In this document: piece by piece, positions 34,768 to 43,254 of the stretch
How the letters are laid out: each line of letters opens with the position of its first letter
How positions within the stretch are numbered: the first letter of the stretch is position 1
From: Sphingomonas sp. BAUL-RG-20F-R05-02
Lineage (GTDB): Bacteria; Pseudomonadota; Alphaproteobacteria; Sphingomonadales; Sphingomonadaceae
Length of the DNA: 59,736 nt
Assembly (NCBI RefSeq): GCF_022662305.1
Contig: NZ_JAKNQH010000014.1
Span: forward strand, 1-59,736
Direction: 5' to 3'
Notes under the pieces: generated by a model
What the model saw: the letters and a program-made list of their open reading frames with translations, nothing else
Told to the model about the DNA's origin: nothing
Databases searched by the model: none
Translations under genes and position numbers: made by a program

Positions 34768-36311
34768 CAGTGCATCGCCGCCGGTTCGGAGTGTTTCGGC
34801 AGGGGCCGAAGGAACAACACGAGTGGCAGCACGATCAACGTGCCGCACGCCATGATGAAGAAGATATCGTTATAGGTCATCACCAGCGCCTCGACCTGGA
34901 TCTGCCCGCCCAATTGTCGATAGGCCGCCGCCATGCTGCCGGCGCGCTGCGCGCTTCCGGCCATATAGTCCTGCACCATCACCGAATTGGCGTTGAGCGT
35001 TTCCTCCATCCGCCGCGAATGGAACCACGTGCGCTGATCCTGGATGATCGAGATGCCCGCCAGCGCGAAACTGCCGCCGAGGTTGCGCATCGCGTTGAAC
35101 AGGCCGGAGGCGTCGCCCGCATCCGCCGGCGGCACCGACTGCACCGCCGCCTGGCTGAGGAACAGCATCGCGAGGATCTGGCCGACCCCGCGCAGCAACT
35201 GCGACTCGGTAAAGTCGCCGCCGGTCGCGAAGGCGTTGAGGTTCGCATCGAAATACGCCGACATGCCCATGATGAGCAGCCCGCCGCCAACCGCGATGCG
35301 GATATCGATCCGCCGCAGCAGGATCGGCACGATCGCCATCAGCATCAGGCTGGGGATGCCCGACAGCATGACCACCTTGCCCGATTGCAGCGAATTGTAA
35401 TCCGCGATCGAGGCGAGGAACTGCGGGATCACATAAGAGGTGCCGTACAGCACGATGCCGAGCACCACGCCCATCAACGCGACCGAGCCGAACTGCCGGT
35501 CGAGCAGCAGGCTGAGCTTGATGACCGGGCGGCGTGCGAGGAATTGCCCGGCGAACAGGCTGATGAAGCCGACTGCAGAGATCGCCGCCACCGTGCGGAT
35601 CAGGCTGGAGGCGAACCACAGTTCGCGCTGCCCTTCCTCGAGCATCACCGTCAGCCCGCCGAGACCCAGCGCGAGGCCGATGATGCCGAGGAAATCGGCC
35701 TGCGCGAATTCGCTCAGCTTGGCCTTCTGGTGGGGCAACCCGATCAGCAACAATCCGACTAGGAGCGCGCCGATCGGCAGGTTGAGGAAGAAGGCGTAAT
35801 GCCAGCTGACGTTCTCGGTCAGCCAGCCGCCGATGACCGGACCGATCACCGGCCCCATGATCGCCGTCACGCCGAACGCGGCAATGCCGACCGGCTGCTG
35901 GCTGCGCGGCAGCCGCTGCGCGATGATGGTCTGCGCGGTCGGGATCAGCGCGCCGCCGGTGAACCCTTGGCCGACGCGGCCGATGATCATCTGCGTGAGG
36001 TTGGTGGAGATGCCGCAGATCATCGAAAAGCCGGTGAACAGCACCACCGCGATCAGCAGGAAGGTGCGCAGGCCGAGCATCCGCGTCAGCCATGCCGACA
36101 GCGGGATGATGACGATCTCAGCGACGAGATAGGCGGTCGCCACCCACGTCCCCTCGGTGCCGCTCGCGCCGATCTCACCCTGGATGGTCGGCAGCGAGGA
36201 GTTGACGATCGAGATGTCGAGCGTCGCCATCAGCGCGCCGAGCGTGCCCGCCGCCACCGCCAGCCACGCCGCCGCATCTGCACGTTCGGGCGCGGCGGGG
36301 GTGTTAGCCAT
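34767..36311 (-). CDS. emrB: DHA2-family multidrug MFS transporter (EmrB-like)
   Basis: The product is 514 residues, 14 membrane helices expected. Motifs are 'LDISIVNSSLPTIQGEIGAS' (DHA2 helix 1, with the acidic residue), 'GTWVATAYLVAEIVIIPLSAWLTRMLG' (motif A region) and 'GRVGQGFTGGALIPTAQTII' followed by 'GPVIGPVIGGWLTENVSWHYAFFLNLPIG' (motif C). It exports drugs or organic acids by proton antiport across the inner membrane. It overlaps emrA by eight bases upstream and the outer-membrane gene by a few bases downstream, so the tripartite pump is made from one message. Confidence 0.92.
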   Translation of the reverse strand: MANTPAAPERADAAAWLAVAAGTLGALMATLDISIVNSSLPTIQGEIGASGTEGTWVATAYLVAEIVIIPLSAWLTRMLGLRTFLLIAVVLFTGFSMICGISTNLTQMIIGRVGQGFTGGALIPTAQTIIAQRLPRSQQPVGIAAFGVTAIMGPVIGPVIGGWLTENVSWHYAFFLNLPIGALLVGLLLIGLPHQKAKLSEFAQADFLGIIGLALGLGGLTVMLEEGQRELWFASSLIRTVAAISAVGFISLFAGQFLARRPVIKLSLLLDRQFGSVALMGVVLGIVLYGTSYVIPQFLASIADYNSLQSGKVVMLSGIPSLMLMAIVPILLRRIDIRIAVGGGLLIMGMSAYFDANLNAFATGGDFTESQLLRGVGQILAMLFLSQAAVQSVPPADAGDASGLFNAMRNLGGSFALAGISIIQDQRTWFHSRRMEETLNANSVMVQDYMAGSAQRAGSMAAAYRQLGGQIQVEALVMTYNDIFFIMACGTLIVLPLVLFLRPLPKHSEPAAMH

Positions 36312-37509
36312 GTTTACGAGCCTCGTCGCGCTGCTTTTCCTGCCGCTGGATCTGCTTCAGGTCGTTCTTGGCGCTGATCGTGTCCACCGACACCGTCACC
36401 GACAGGCCAGGGACGAGCAGGCGCCGCGCAGCGGGCGTCGCCTCGATCGAGATGCGGACCGGCACGCGCTGTACGATCTTGGTGAAGTTGCCGGTCGCGT
36501 TCTGCGGCGGCAGCAGCGAGAATTGCGCGCCCGTTCCCGGCGACACGCTCTCCACCCGGCCGTGCACGTCCGTTCCTTCGAGTGCGTCGACCGAGATCGT
36601 CGCCGGCTGGCCAGGACGCATCAACGCAAGCTGCGTTTCCTTGAAATTGGCGGTGATGTAGAGCCGGTTGAGCGGCACCACCGACATCAGCCGCGTGCCG
36701 GCCTGCGCATACTGGCCGATCACCACCGTCTTGTCGCCAATCCGACCGTTGATGGCCGAGCGGATCAGCGTCGCGCCGACATCGACCTGGGCGGCGGAAA
36801 GCTGGGCCCGCGCGCCTTCGCCCTGCGCGCGGGCCTGACCAACCTGCGCGCGCAACGAGGCGATCTTGCGCTCCTGCGCCACCAGCGTGGCGGCCTGCGC
36901 GCGGGCGTCGTCGGCGGACTGGCGCGCGGTGACGGTAAGCTGCGCGAGCTGCTGGCGGGTTTCCGCGCCGCTCGCCGCGAGCGGGGTGTAGCGGGCCACT
37001 TCGGCGGCATCGTGCGCCGCCTTGGCGCGCGCGGCGGCAAGCTGCGCGCGGGCCTGGTCGATCGCGGCATATTGCTCGGCAATGCCGGCGCGCGCGTTCT
37101 GCACGCTGGCGTCCGCCTGGGCGATCTGCGCCTGCGCCTGTTCGGACTTGGCGCGGTAATCGCGCGGATCGATCCGGACGAGCGGATCGCCCGCCTTTAC
37201 GTCCTGATTGTCCACCACCAGCACTTGCTCGACATAGCCGCTCACCTTGGGCGCAACGACGACCGCATCGGCCTGGATCGTCGCGTCGTTGGTCGATTGC
37301 AGGTACTTGCCGGTCGTCTGGTAGTGAATGAACCAAAGGATGCCGACGACGATCAGCACCAGCACCAGCACGATCAGCACCAGTTTAACGACCGGGCTCA
37401 TCTTCTTCTTTGGCTTGGCGTCCTTTGCGGGCGCGGGATCGGTCCCGCCATCGCCGTTGCCCTGTGGCGTCTCGGACGTTTCGATCCGATCCTCGTCATT
37501 CTGGCTCAT
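36304..37509 (-). CDS. emrA: Membrane-fusion (HlyD/EmrA-like) adaptor
   Basis: The product is 401 residues from ATG 37509. A charged cytoplasmic tail (about 36 residues) precedes one membrane helix, 'VVKLVLIVLVLVLIVVGIL'. Then come a lipoyl/barrel-sandwich half 'ATIQADAVVVAPKVSGYVEQV', a long Ala/Gln/Arg-rich coiled coil (about 120-235) and the second half 'IRSAINGRIGDKTVVIGQYAQAG'. It joins the MFS pump to the outer-membrane channel. It heads the operon; a palindromic operator candidate lies 24 bases upstream of the start. Confidence 0.92.
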   Translation of the reverse strand: MSQNDEDRIETSETPQGNGDGGTDPAPAKDAKPKKKMSPVVKLVLIVLVLVLIVVGILWFIHYQTTGKYLQSTNDATIQADAVVVAPKVSGYVEQVLVVDNQDVKAGDPLVRIDPRDYRAKSEQAQAQIAQADASVQNARAGIAEQYAAIDQARAQLAAARAKAAHDAAEVARYTPLAASGAETRQQLAQLTVTARQSADDARAQAATLVAQERKIASLRAQVGQARAQGEGARAQLSAAQVDVGATLIRSAINGRIGDKTVVIGQYAQAGTRLMSVVPLNRLYITANFKETQLALMRPGQPATISVDALEGTDVHGRVESVSPGTGAQFSLLPPQNATGNFTKIVQRVPVRISIEATPAARRLLVPGLSVTVSVDTISAKNDLKQIQRQEKQRDEARKHG

Positions 37510-37532
37510 CGCTGCACCCGGAAACTCACAAG

Positions 37533-37547
37533 CGGACACTATGTCCG
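37533..37547. promoter_or_regulatory. Palindromic operator candidate of the efflux operon
   Basis: CGGACA-CTA-TGTCCG is a perfect six-base inverted repeat with a three-base spacer, lying 24 bases before the emrA start in the 234-base divergent space shared with the PL26-like gene. It is the right size and place for a TetR-type repressor, plausibly the one at 32706-33248. Nothing else in this spacer is clear to me. Confidence 0.5.
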
Positions 37548-37743
37548 AATCTCATTGTCCCTAAGCAGAAATTGTCACGGTGATCCAGTGAATACCGCAG
37601 TGCACAACAACCTAGCCCGATAAATCCCAGATAATGTGAGGTGAAATCGCATGTTGTAAGTTCCAGCTACGTCGTGCGATGCTGCGACAGCCGGAGTCGC
37701 CAGCGGTGCGCGCCGATACAATGATGATCAGGGAGAGGGTTCG

Positions 37744-40497
37744 ATGAACGGCACCCGTTTGCGACGTCGCGATTTTCTGGCGAGCGCCGCCGCCACGGTG
37801 ACGCTGGCGACCTTCCCGGCGCGCGCGTTCGGCGAAACGGTCGCAGCGGTCGGGGGCGACGACGTGGCCTGGCTCGACGAAACACTCCCGACCGGCCACG
37901 AAGGTCTGAGCTGGGGGCAGCCGTGGCCGCGCGGCACACGCTATCGCAGCGGCGGCTACGCGCTGGCGGGTGAGGGCGGCACGCGCGAGGCGCTGCAGAG
38001 CTGGCCGCTGGCATGGTGGCCGGACGGGTCGATCAAATGGACCGGCCACGCGCTCGCCGCCGGTGGCGGTCGTGCGAAGGGCCTGAAAGTCGTCGCCGGC
38101 ACCAGTCCACGGTCCCGCGACGGGGTGAGCGTGCACGAAACCGCCGACGCAATCGAGGTGACGGTCGGCGATGTGCGCTGGCAGATCGGCAAGCATGGCG
38201 AGGCGGTGATCCGCTCCGCTGAGGTCGGCGGGCGCGAGGTGATGCGCGCGGTCCGCCTCGTCGCCAGCGCACAGGACCGGTCGGACGACGACGCCGACGG
38301 CGCGGCCACGCTGTCGCACGCGAGCAGTGCGATCCGCGCCGCCACGATCGAACAGCGCGGGCCGGTGCGCGCGGTGGTGAAGCTCGACGGCACGCATCGC
38401 GGCAGCGGCGGCGACTGGCTCCAGTTCACCATGCGCCTCTATTTCCACGCCGGTTCCGCCTCGGTGCGGATCGTCCACAGCCTGATCTTCGATATCGATC
38501 CGGCCAAGCTGTTCGTGCGCGGTCTCGGTCTGGAGGGGCAGGTGCCATTGAGCGACCCATTGCACGACCGCCACATCCGCTTCGCCGGGGAGAACGGGGG
38601 CCTGTGGGGGGAAGGTGTCCGCCCGCTCACCGGCCTGCGCCGCGACCCCGGCGCGGCGTTCCGCGAAGCGCAGATCGCCGGTCGCGCCACCCCGCCGCTC
38701 GCGTCGTCGTCGCCTGCCGTGCGCGACGAGGCGCAGTATATCACCCCGTGGGGCGAGTTCCGCCTGCGCCAGCCCAATGCGGACGGCTTCGCCATTACCA
38801 AGCGCACTGGTCCCGGCCATGGCTGGATCGACGTCGACACCGCTGGTCGCGCGCCCGGCCTCGGCTATATCGGCGGCGCGACCGGCGGCGGCGCGGCGTT
38901 CGCGATGCACGATTTCTGGCAACGCCCGCCAGTCGGTCTCGATGTGGCGGGTGCCACCGGGGACGCCGCCACCTTCACGCTCTGGTATCACGCGCCCGAC
39001 GCGCCGGCGATGGACCTGCGCTTCTACCACGATACCGAGGGGATGGCGGATTACGCGCACCAGAACCTCGGCCTCGACATCGCCTATGAGGATTTCGAGC
39101 CCGGTTGGGGCGATGCGCACGGCATCGCCCGCACCACCGAATTCCGGCTGTGGCCGCTCCCCGCCACGCCGGAGCGCGCCCGCCTCGTCGAGATGGCCGC
39201 ACAGATCGCGCAGCCGCCGCGCCTTGTCGCCCGGCCCGAGCGCGTCCACGCCGCCGAGTTGTTCGGCATCTGGGGACCGGTGCGGCAGGGCGGACCCTTG
39301 CGCGCGAAGATCGAAGGCCGCGCCAAGCGGGAGCTCGATTACTACATTGGCCAGGTCGACCAGCGCCGCTGGTACGGCTTCTGGAACTATGGCGACGTGA
39401 TGCACACCTACGATACCGATCGCCACGTCTGGCGCTACGATATCGGCGGCTTTGCGTGGGACAATAGCGAACTCTCCACCGATCTATGGCTATGGTACGC
39501 CTTCTTGCGTACGGGCCGCGCCGACGTGTTCCGCATGGCCGAGGCGATGACGCGCCACACGGGCGAGGTCGACGTTTACCACACCGGTCGCTTTAAGGGG
39601 CTGGGCACGCGCCACGGCGTGCAGCATTGGGGCGACAGTTCCAAGCAGCCGCGCGTTTCGAACGCCGCCTTCCGCCGCGTCTATTACTACCTCACCACCG
39701 ATGAGCGCTGCGGCGACCTGATGCGTGAACTGATCGACAGCGATCGCGCGCTGCTCACCGTCAACATCGGCCGCAAGGTCGAGGATCGCATCGGCGACAA
39801 TCGCCCGCCCGGCGGCAATGCCGCGGTGTCCGCCGGGCAGCTCCCCGCGGGGCAGGTGTTCATGTCGTTCGGCACGAGCTGGGCGGCACTGGTCGCGGCA
39901 TGGCTCACCGAATGGGAACGCACCCGCGACCCGCATTGGCGCGACCGGATCATCGCCGGCATGCGCTCGACCGCGGCGCTGCCGAAGGGCTGGTTCGCGG
40001 GCGGCGCGCCATTCGATCCGGCGAGCGGTCGCTTCGTCGGCGGCGGCGCGGAGGTCAGCATCTCGCACCTGAACGGCGTGTTCGGCGTCTTTGAGATTAC
40101 CGCCGAACTGCTCAGATTGGTCGACGTACCGGCCTACCGCGAGACCTGGCTCGATTACTGCGCGTTCTACAACGCCCCCGCCGACGCGTTCCGCGCCAAG
40201 ACCGGCGCCAGCGGCAAGGGACGCGGGCTGACACAAGCGCACTCGCGCTTTACCGCCTACGCCGCCGTCGAGCGCAAGGACCCGGCGCTGGCGCAGCGCG
40301 CGCTCGCCGAGTTCCTCGGATCGGGCGACCGCGCCGGGCGCGACCCATGGCGCACGCTGCACCATGTCGATGGCGCGGCGGTGCTCAAGCCGGTCGACGA
40401 ACTGAGCGACGTATCCACCAACGATGCCGCGCAATGGGGCCTCGCCGCTACCGCAAACCTTGTGCTGCTCGGTGATCTGATCGACAAGGCGGGCTAG
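37744..40497 (+). CDS. Exported exo-rhamnogalacturonan lyase-like protein (PL26/PcRGLX-like)
   Basis: The product is 917 residues. The N-terminus has a twin-arginine signal, 'RLRRRDFLASAAATVTLATF', cut near 'ARAFGE'. The order of an N-terminal RIFT-type beta barrel ('LPTGHEGLSWGQPWPRGT', 'LPLAWWPDGSIKWTG'-like segment near residue 85-100), a central beta region and a large alpha/alpha toroid ('RRWYGFWNYGDVMHTYDTDRHVWRYDIGG', 'GFAWDNSELSTDLWLWYAF') matches the PcRGLX/YetA family. The Penicillium enzyme releases unsaturated disaccharides from rhamnogalacturonan I. The aromatic- and His-rich stretch at about 535-640 is the likely active site. It is divergent from the efflux operon and convergent with the GH28 gene of the pectin locus. 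Confidence 0.8.
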   Translation: MNGTRLRRRDFLASAAATVTLATFPARAFGETVAAVGGDDVAWLDETLPTGHEGLSWGQPWPRGTRYRSGGYALAGEGGTREALQSWPLAWWPDGSIKWTGHALAAGGGRAKGLKVVAGTSPRSRDGVSVHETADAIEVTVGDVRWQIGKHGEAVIRSAEVGGREVMRAVRLVASAQDRSDDDADGAATLSHASSAIRAATIEQRGPVRAVVKLDGTHRGSGGDWLQFTMRLYFHAGSASVRIVHSLIFDIDPAKLFVRGLGLEGQVPLSDPLHDRHIRFAGENGGLWGEGVRPLTGLRRDPGAAFREAQIAGRATPPLASSSPAVRDEAQYITPWGEFRLRQPNADGFAITKRTGPGHGWIDVDTAGRAPGLGYIGGATGGGAAFAMHDFWQRPPVGLDVAGATGDAATFTLWYHAPDAPAMDLRFYHDTEGMADYAHQNLGLDIAYEDFEPGWGDAHGIARTTEFRLWPLPATPERARLVEMAAQIAQPPRLVARPERVHAAELFGIWGPVRQGGPLRAKIEGRAKRELDYYIGQVDQRRWYGFWNYGDVMHTYDTDRHVWRYDIGGFAWDNSELSTDLWLWYAFLRTGRADVFRMAEAMTRHTGEVDVYHTGRFKGLGTRHGVQHWGDSSKQPRVSNAAFRRVYYYLTTDERCGDLMRELIDSDRALLTVNIGRKVEDRIGDNRPPGGNAAVSAGQLPAGQVFMSFGTSWAALVAAWLTEWERTRDPHWRDRIIAGMRSTAALPKGWFAGGAPFDPASGRFVGGGAEVSISHLNGVFGVFEITAELLRLVDVPAYRETWLDYCAFYNAPADAFRAKTGASGKGRGLTQAHSRFTAYAAVERKDPALAQRALAEFLGSGDRAGRDPWRTLHHVDGAAVLKPVDELSDVSTNDAAQWGLAATANLVLLGDLIDKAG

Positions 40498-40546
40498 GGC
40501 GAAGGAGTGCTGACGTGGCCGGTGGCGCTTCGACCTTTCCCACCAT

Positions 40547-40576
40547 CTACCTTCCCCGGAGCGCCGGGGAAGGTAG
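40547..40576. terminator. Bidirectional hairpin with perfect 13-bp arms
   Basis: CTACCTTCCCCGG (40547-40559) and CCGGGGAAGGTAG (40564-40576) form a perfect stem with a four-base loop, between the converging PL26-like and GH28 genes. The sequence type is similar to dispersed REP-like elements often seen in sphingomonad genomes, so it may be one. Confidence 0.7.
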
Positions 40577-40585
40577 AACAGAACG

Positions 40586-41977
40586 TCACTCCCGTACCAC
40601 CGCCGGCATCCCGGCATGCGCCGCGCCACCAGCAAATCCCGGCAGCGTCAGCCCGGTAACATCCACCGCCTGCACCGCGTTGGAGAAGCCCACGCCCGGT
40701 CGGTCCCACGCCACGCGGCAGCGGTCCAGCACCACGCGATCGACATGCCGCAGGAAGAACCCCGGCGTGTCATGCGGCTCCTCCGCCGCCACCGCGCTGG
40801 TCGGCCGGTTGTCGAACACCCCGCCGGGATAGCGCGTCCACCGCCCCAGCGTCACCGCCACCTGACGGAAGGTGATGTCATGCGCGCGTGCGCCCGCGCT
40901 GCCCTCGATCCGCACGCTGTTCTCCGCGCGGCCGGTGACGCGCTCGACCGTGATGTGGTGCAGCGTCCCCACCCGCGTGGCGGGGTCACGAGGAATGGCG
41001 GTGAAGGAGATCGCCTCGCCGCGCCCCCACCATGGCGCGGAATAATGCCGCGCGGTAAAGCGGATATCGCGAAAGGTGATGCGATAGACATCGCCCGCGT
41101 CGCGCAACTGGATGCACAGGCCGCGACTGGACGTGACGATCTCGCAGCGTTCGAACAGCACGTCGTGGATGTCCTGAACCGTCTCGGTGCCGATCTTCAG
41201 CCCGGCGTCCTGAGTCTCCAGCACGCAATCGTGCACATGGATGTTGCGCGACGGGCCGTACCGCTCATGCCCGCGCGTAGTCTTCACCACGATCGCATCG
41301 TCGCCGCAGCGGATGTGGCAGTTGCGGATCACCACGTCCTGGCAGTGATCGGGGTCGATGCCGTCGCAGTTCGGCACGTCGGGCTGGTTGTCGATGCGGA
41401 TGCGCTCGATCAGCACCTTGCGACAGCCGATCATGTGCACCGTCCAGAACGGCGCGCAGGCCAGCGTCAGGTCGCGGATCGTCAGGCCGGCGCAATCCTC
41501 CAGCACGAGCAGGCGCGGGCGAAATGCCTTGGGCACATACCACTCGCCTGCCGCGTCATAGCGCTCCATGAAGGCGGGCGACTGGCCGTCGATCGTTCCC
41601 GTGCCGCAGATCGTCAGCCCGGCCGCGCCGTTCGCGTGGAGCAGCCCAGCGAGCGGATCGGCATAATTCTCCGCACGAGTGGAGGCGAGCAGGGTGCCGT
41701 CGACCCGCAGCTCGATTTCGCCCTTCAGCGTCACCGGCCCGGTCACGAAGCGCAGCCCCGCCGGCACCAGCACGCAGCCGCCCGGCGCGGCGGCATCGAT
41801 CGCGCGTTGCAGGGCGGAGGTGGCAAGCGTGCGGCCATCGCCGATCGCACCGAAGTCGCGAATGTCGAGCGGGCGCCTCGCCGCGCCCGCGCGCGTGGCG
41901 ATGCCAGCGGCGGCGAGCGCGCCGGTGGCGATCAGGCTACGTCGGTCGATGGCAGGGGCAGGGGCGGGGTTGGTCAC
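40586..41977 (-). CDS. Exported GH28 family enzyme (polygalacturonase/rhamnogalacturonase-like)
   Basis: The product is 463 residues from GTG 41975-41977, which overlaps the preceding stop as GTGA. A twin-arginine-like signal 'IDRRSLIATGALAAAGIATRAGA' is present in outline. The parallel beta-helix begins with 'IRDFGAIGDGRT'. The GH28 catalytic acids are in 'NCDGIDPD' (Asp about 205 and 208) and 'CGDDAIVVK' (Asp about 226-227). The usual GHG and RIK motifs are modified ('SSRGLCIQLRD'), as in divergent subfamilies. It hydrolyses alpha-1,4-linked galacturonate or rhamnogalacturonan bonds, fitting the pectin locus. It is the last gene of the minus-strand operon. Confidence 0.85.
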   Translation of the reverse strand: MTNPAPAPAIDRRSLIATGALAAAGIATRAGAARRPLDIRDFGAIGDGRTLATSALQRAIDAAAPGGCVLVPAGLRFVTGPVTLKGEIELRVDGTLLASTRAENYADPLAGLLHANGAAGLTICGTGTIDGQSPAFMERYDAAGEWYVPKAFRPRLLVLEDCAGLTIRDLTLACAPFWTVHMIGCRKVLIERIRIDNQPDVPNCDGIDPDHCQDVVIRNCHIRCGDDAIVVKTTRGHERYGPSRNIHVHDCVLETQDAGLKIGTETVQDIHDVLFERCEIVTSSRGLCIQLRDAGDVYRITFRDIRFTARHYSAPWWGRGEAISFTAIPRDPATRVGTLHHITVERVTGRAENSVRIEGSAGARAHDITFRQVAVTLGRWTRYPGGVFDNRPTSAVAAEEPHDTPGFFLRHVDRVVLDRCRVAWDRPGVGFSNAVQAVDVTGLTLPGFAGGAAHAGMPAVVRE

Positions 41978-43101
41978 TTCGGCGGATCTCCTGCGAACGA
42001 AACGTCCCACACCTTGGCAAGCGTCGAGGTCCCCGCCGGCCCGGTTGCGCGCAGGCTCACCACGAACTTGCCGGGCGTGGCGTAGCTGTGCACTGGGTTC
42101 TGTTCGCTTGCGTGCGTGCCGTCGCCGAAATCCCAGTCCCAGCGGGTTGCGGTCCCAAGCGTATCGTCGTGGAACGCCACCGTCCGCCGCGCCCGGTCGA
42201 GGATCGCGAACGACCAGTCCGCCTTGATCGGCGGGCGCTGGTCGCTTTCCAGCGGCATCAGCCGAAATCCGCACAGTTCGGAAGCTTGGCCGTACATGGT
42301 GTGATGCGGCGACAGGTTCCAGAACTGGCTCTTCTTGTCCGGCCCGTCATAGTCGATCACCGCCCATGACAGGCCGATCACCTTGCCCTCGCTCAGATTG
42401 CTCTCGACCGAATAGGCCGCGCCGCGTGCATCGGCATGGTCGAACGGGGTGATCCAGAACTCGGCGGTCAATTTGCCGGGTTGGCCAGGTTTGAAGCTGT
42501 AATGGTAGGCGATGTTCGACCACGGCAGCCGCTTGATCCACGCCGCCTGTGGCCCCCACGCCATCGCCCAATCCTTGTCTTTCGCGGGCGTGAAGATGTG
42601 GTAGTTCTGCGCGTCCTGGTTCTGGAAATCGAACCATGCCTGATCGTCGCTCACCCCCGGCCCGGTATCGCCACCGCCGGCTTTGAGCGGGTGGAACCGC
42701 GAGATGAACGGCCCGCCCGAACGGTTGCCGTCCACTGCAATTTCAAATGTGTCGTTGTGCAGGCCGGGGCCGGCGAAATCCCAATAGTCGTCATACGCTT
42801 CGTACAGGACATAGAGCCGGTTCAGCCCCTTGACCCAGCCGACCTTCACCGACACGTCAAGGCTGCGACGGTCCGGCTTGGTGCCGCTGCCGGTATCGGC
42901 GGCAATCGCATCGGTCCCGATCGCATAGCGCGCCGGCACCTTCGCCCAATCGTCCGCGCTGCCGTCGATGCGCGGAATGGCGTCGGCGGGGAATTGATAG
43001 ATTGGATAGCCTGCCGCCGGGCAGCCTAGCCCAAAGGTGGGAAGCGGTAGCCCCGCGCAGACTGCCGCCAGCATGACGCCTGGCGTGCGTAGCCACGTCA
43101 C
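41974..43101 (-). CDS. Exported CBM9-like and PKD-domain protein
   Basis: The product is 375 residues. GTG 43099-43101 lies behind AAAGGTGG and opens a signal peptide, 'TWLRTPGVMLAAVCAGLPLP'; a longer ATG start at 43143 is possible. Residues about 30-270 look like a family 9 carbohydrate-binding fold: 'IPRIDGSADDWAKVPARYAI', 'VKVGWVKGLNRLYVLYEAYDDYWDF' and 'NDTFEIAVDGNRSGG'. The C-terminus is a PKD domain with 'WDWDFGDGTHASEQNPVHSY'. It probably binds a plant polysaccharide at the cell surface or in the periplasm. No catalytic motif is evident. It sits between the TonB receptor and GH28 genes. Confidence 0.78.
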   Translation of the reverse strand: MTWLRTPGVMLAAVCAGLPLPTFGLGCPAAGYPIYQFPADAIPRIDGSADDWAKVPARYAIGTDAIAADTGSGTKPDRRSLDVSVKVGWVKGLNRLYVLYEAYDDYWDFAGPGLHNDTFEIAVDGNRSGGPFISRFHPLKAGGGDTGPGVSDDQAWFDFQNQDAQNYHIFTPAKDKDWAMAWGPQAAWIKRLPWSNIAYHYSFKPGQPGKLTAEFWITPFDHADARGAAYSVESNLSEGKVIGLSWAVIDYDGPDKKSQFWNLSPHHTMYGQASELCGFRLMPLESDQRPPIKADWSFAILDRARRTVAFHDDTLGTATRWDWDFGDGTHASEQNPVHSYATPGKFVVSLRATGPAGTSTLAKVWDVSFAGDPPK

Positions 43102-43254
43102 GCTTGACCACCTTTGTTCGCGAAAGGCTTCACATCTTGCCACGGTTCGCCCCTCTCGAGCGCGGATACAAAAGCGCCGCCCGGCATATGTGACGGACGG
43201 CGCAAGTGGGAGGGAGGTCGCGCCGCCCGATGATGGAGCGGCGCGAGGATCACG

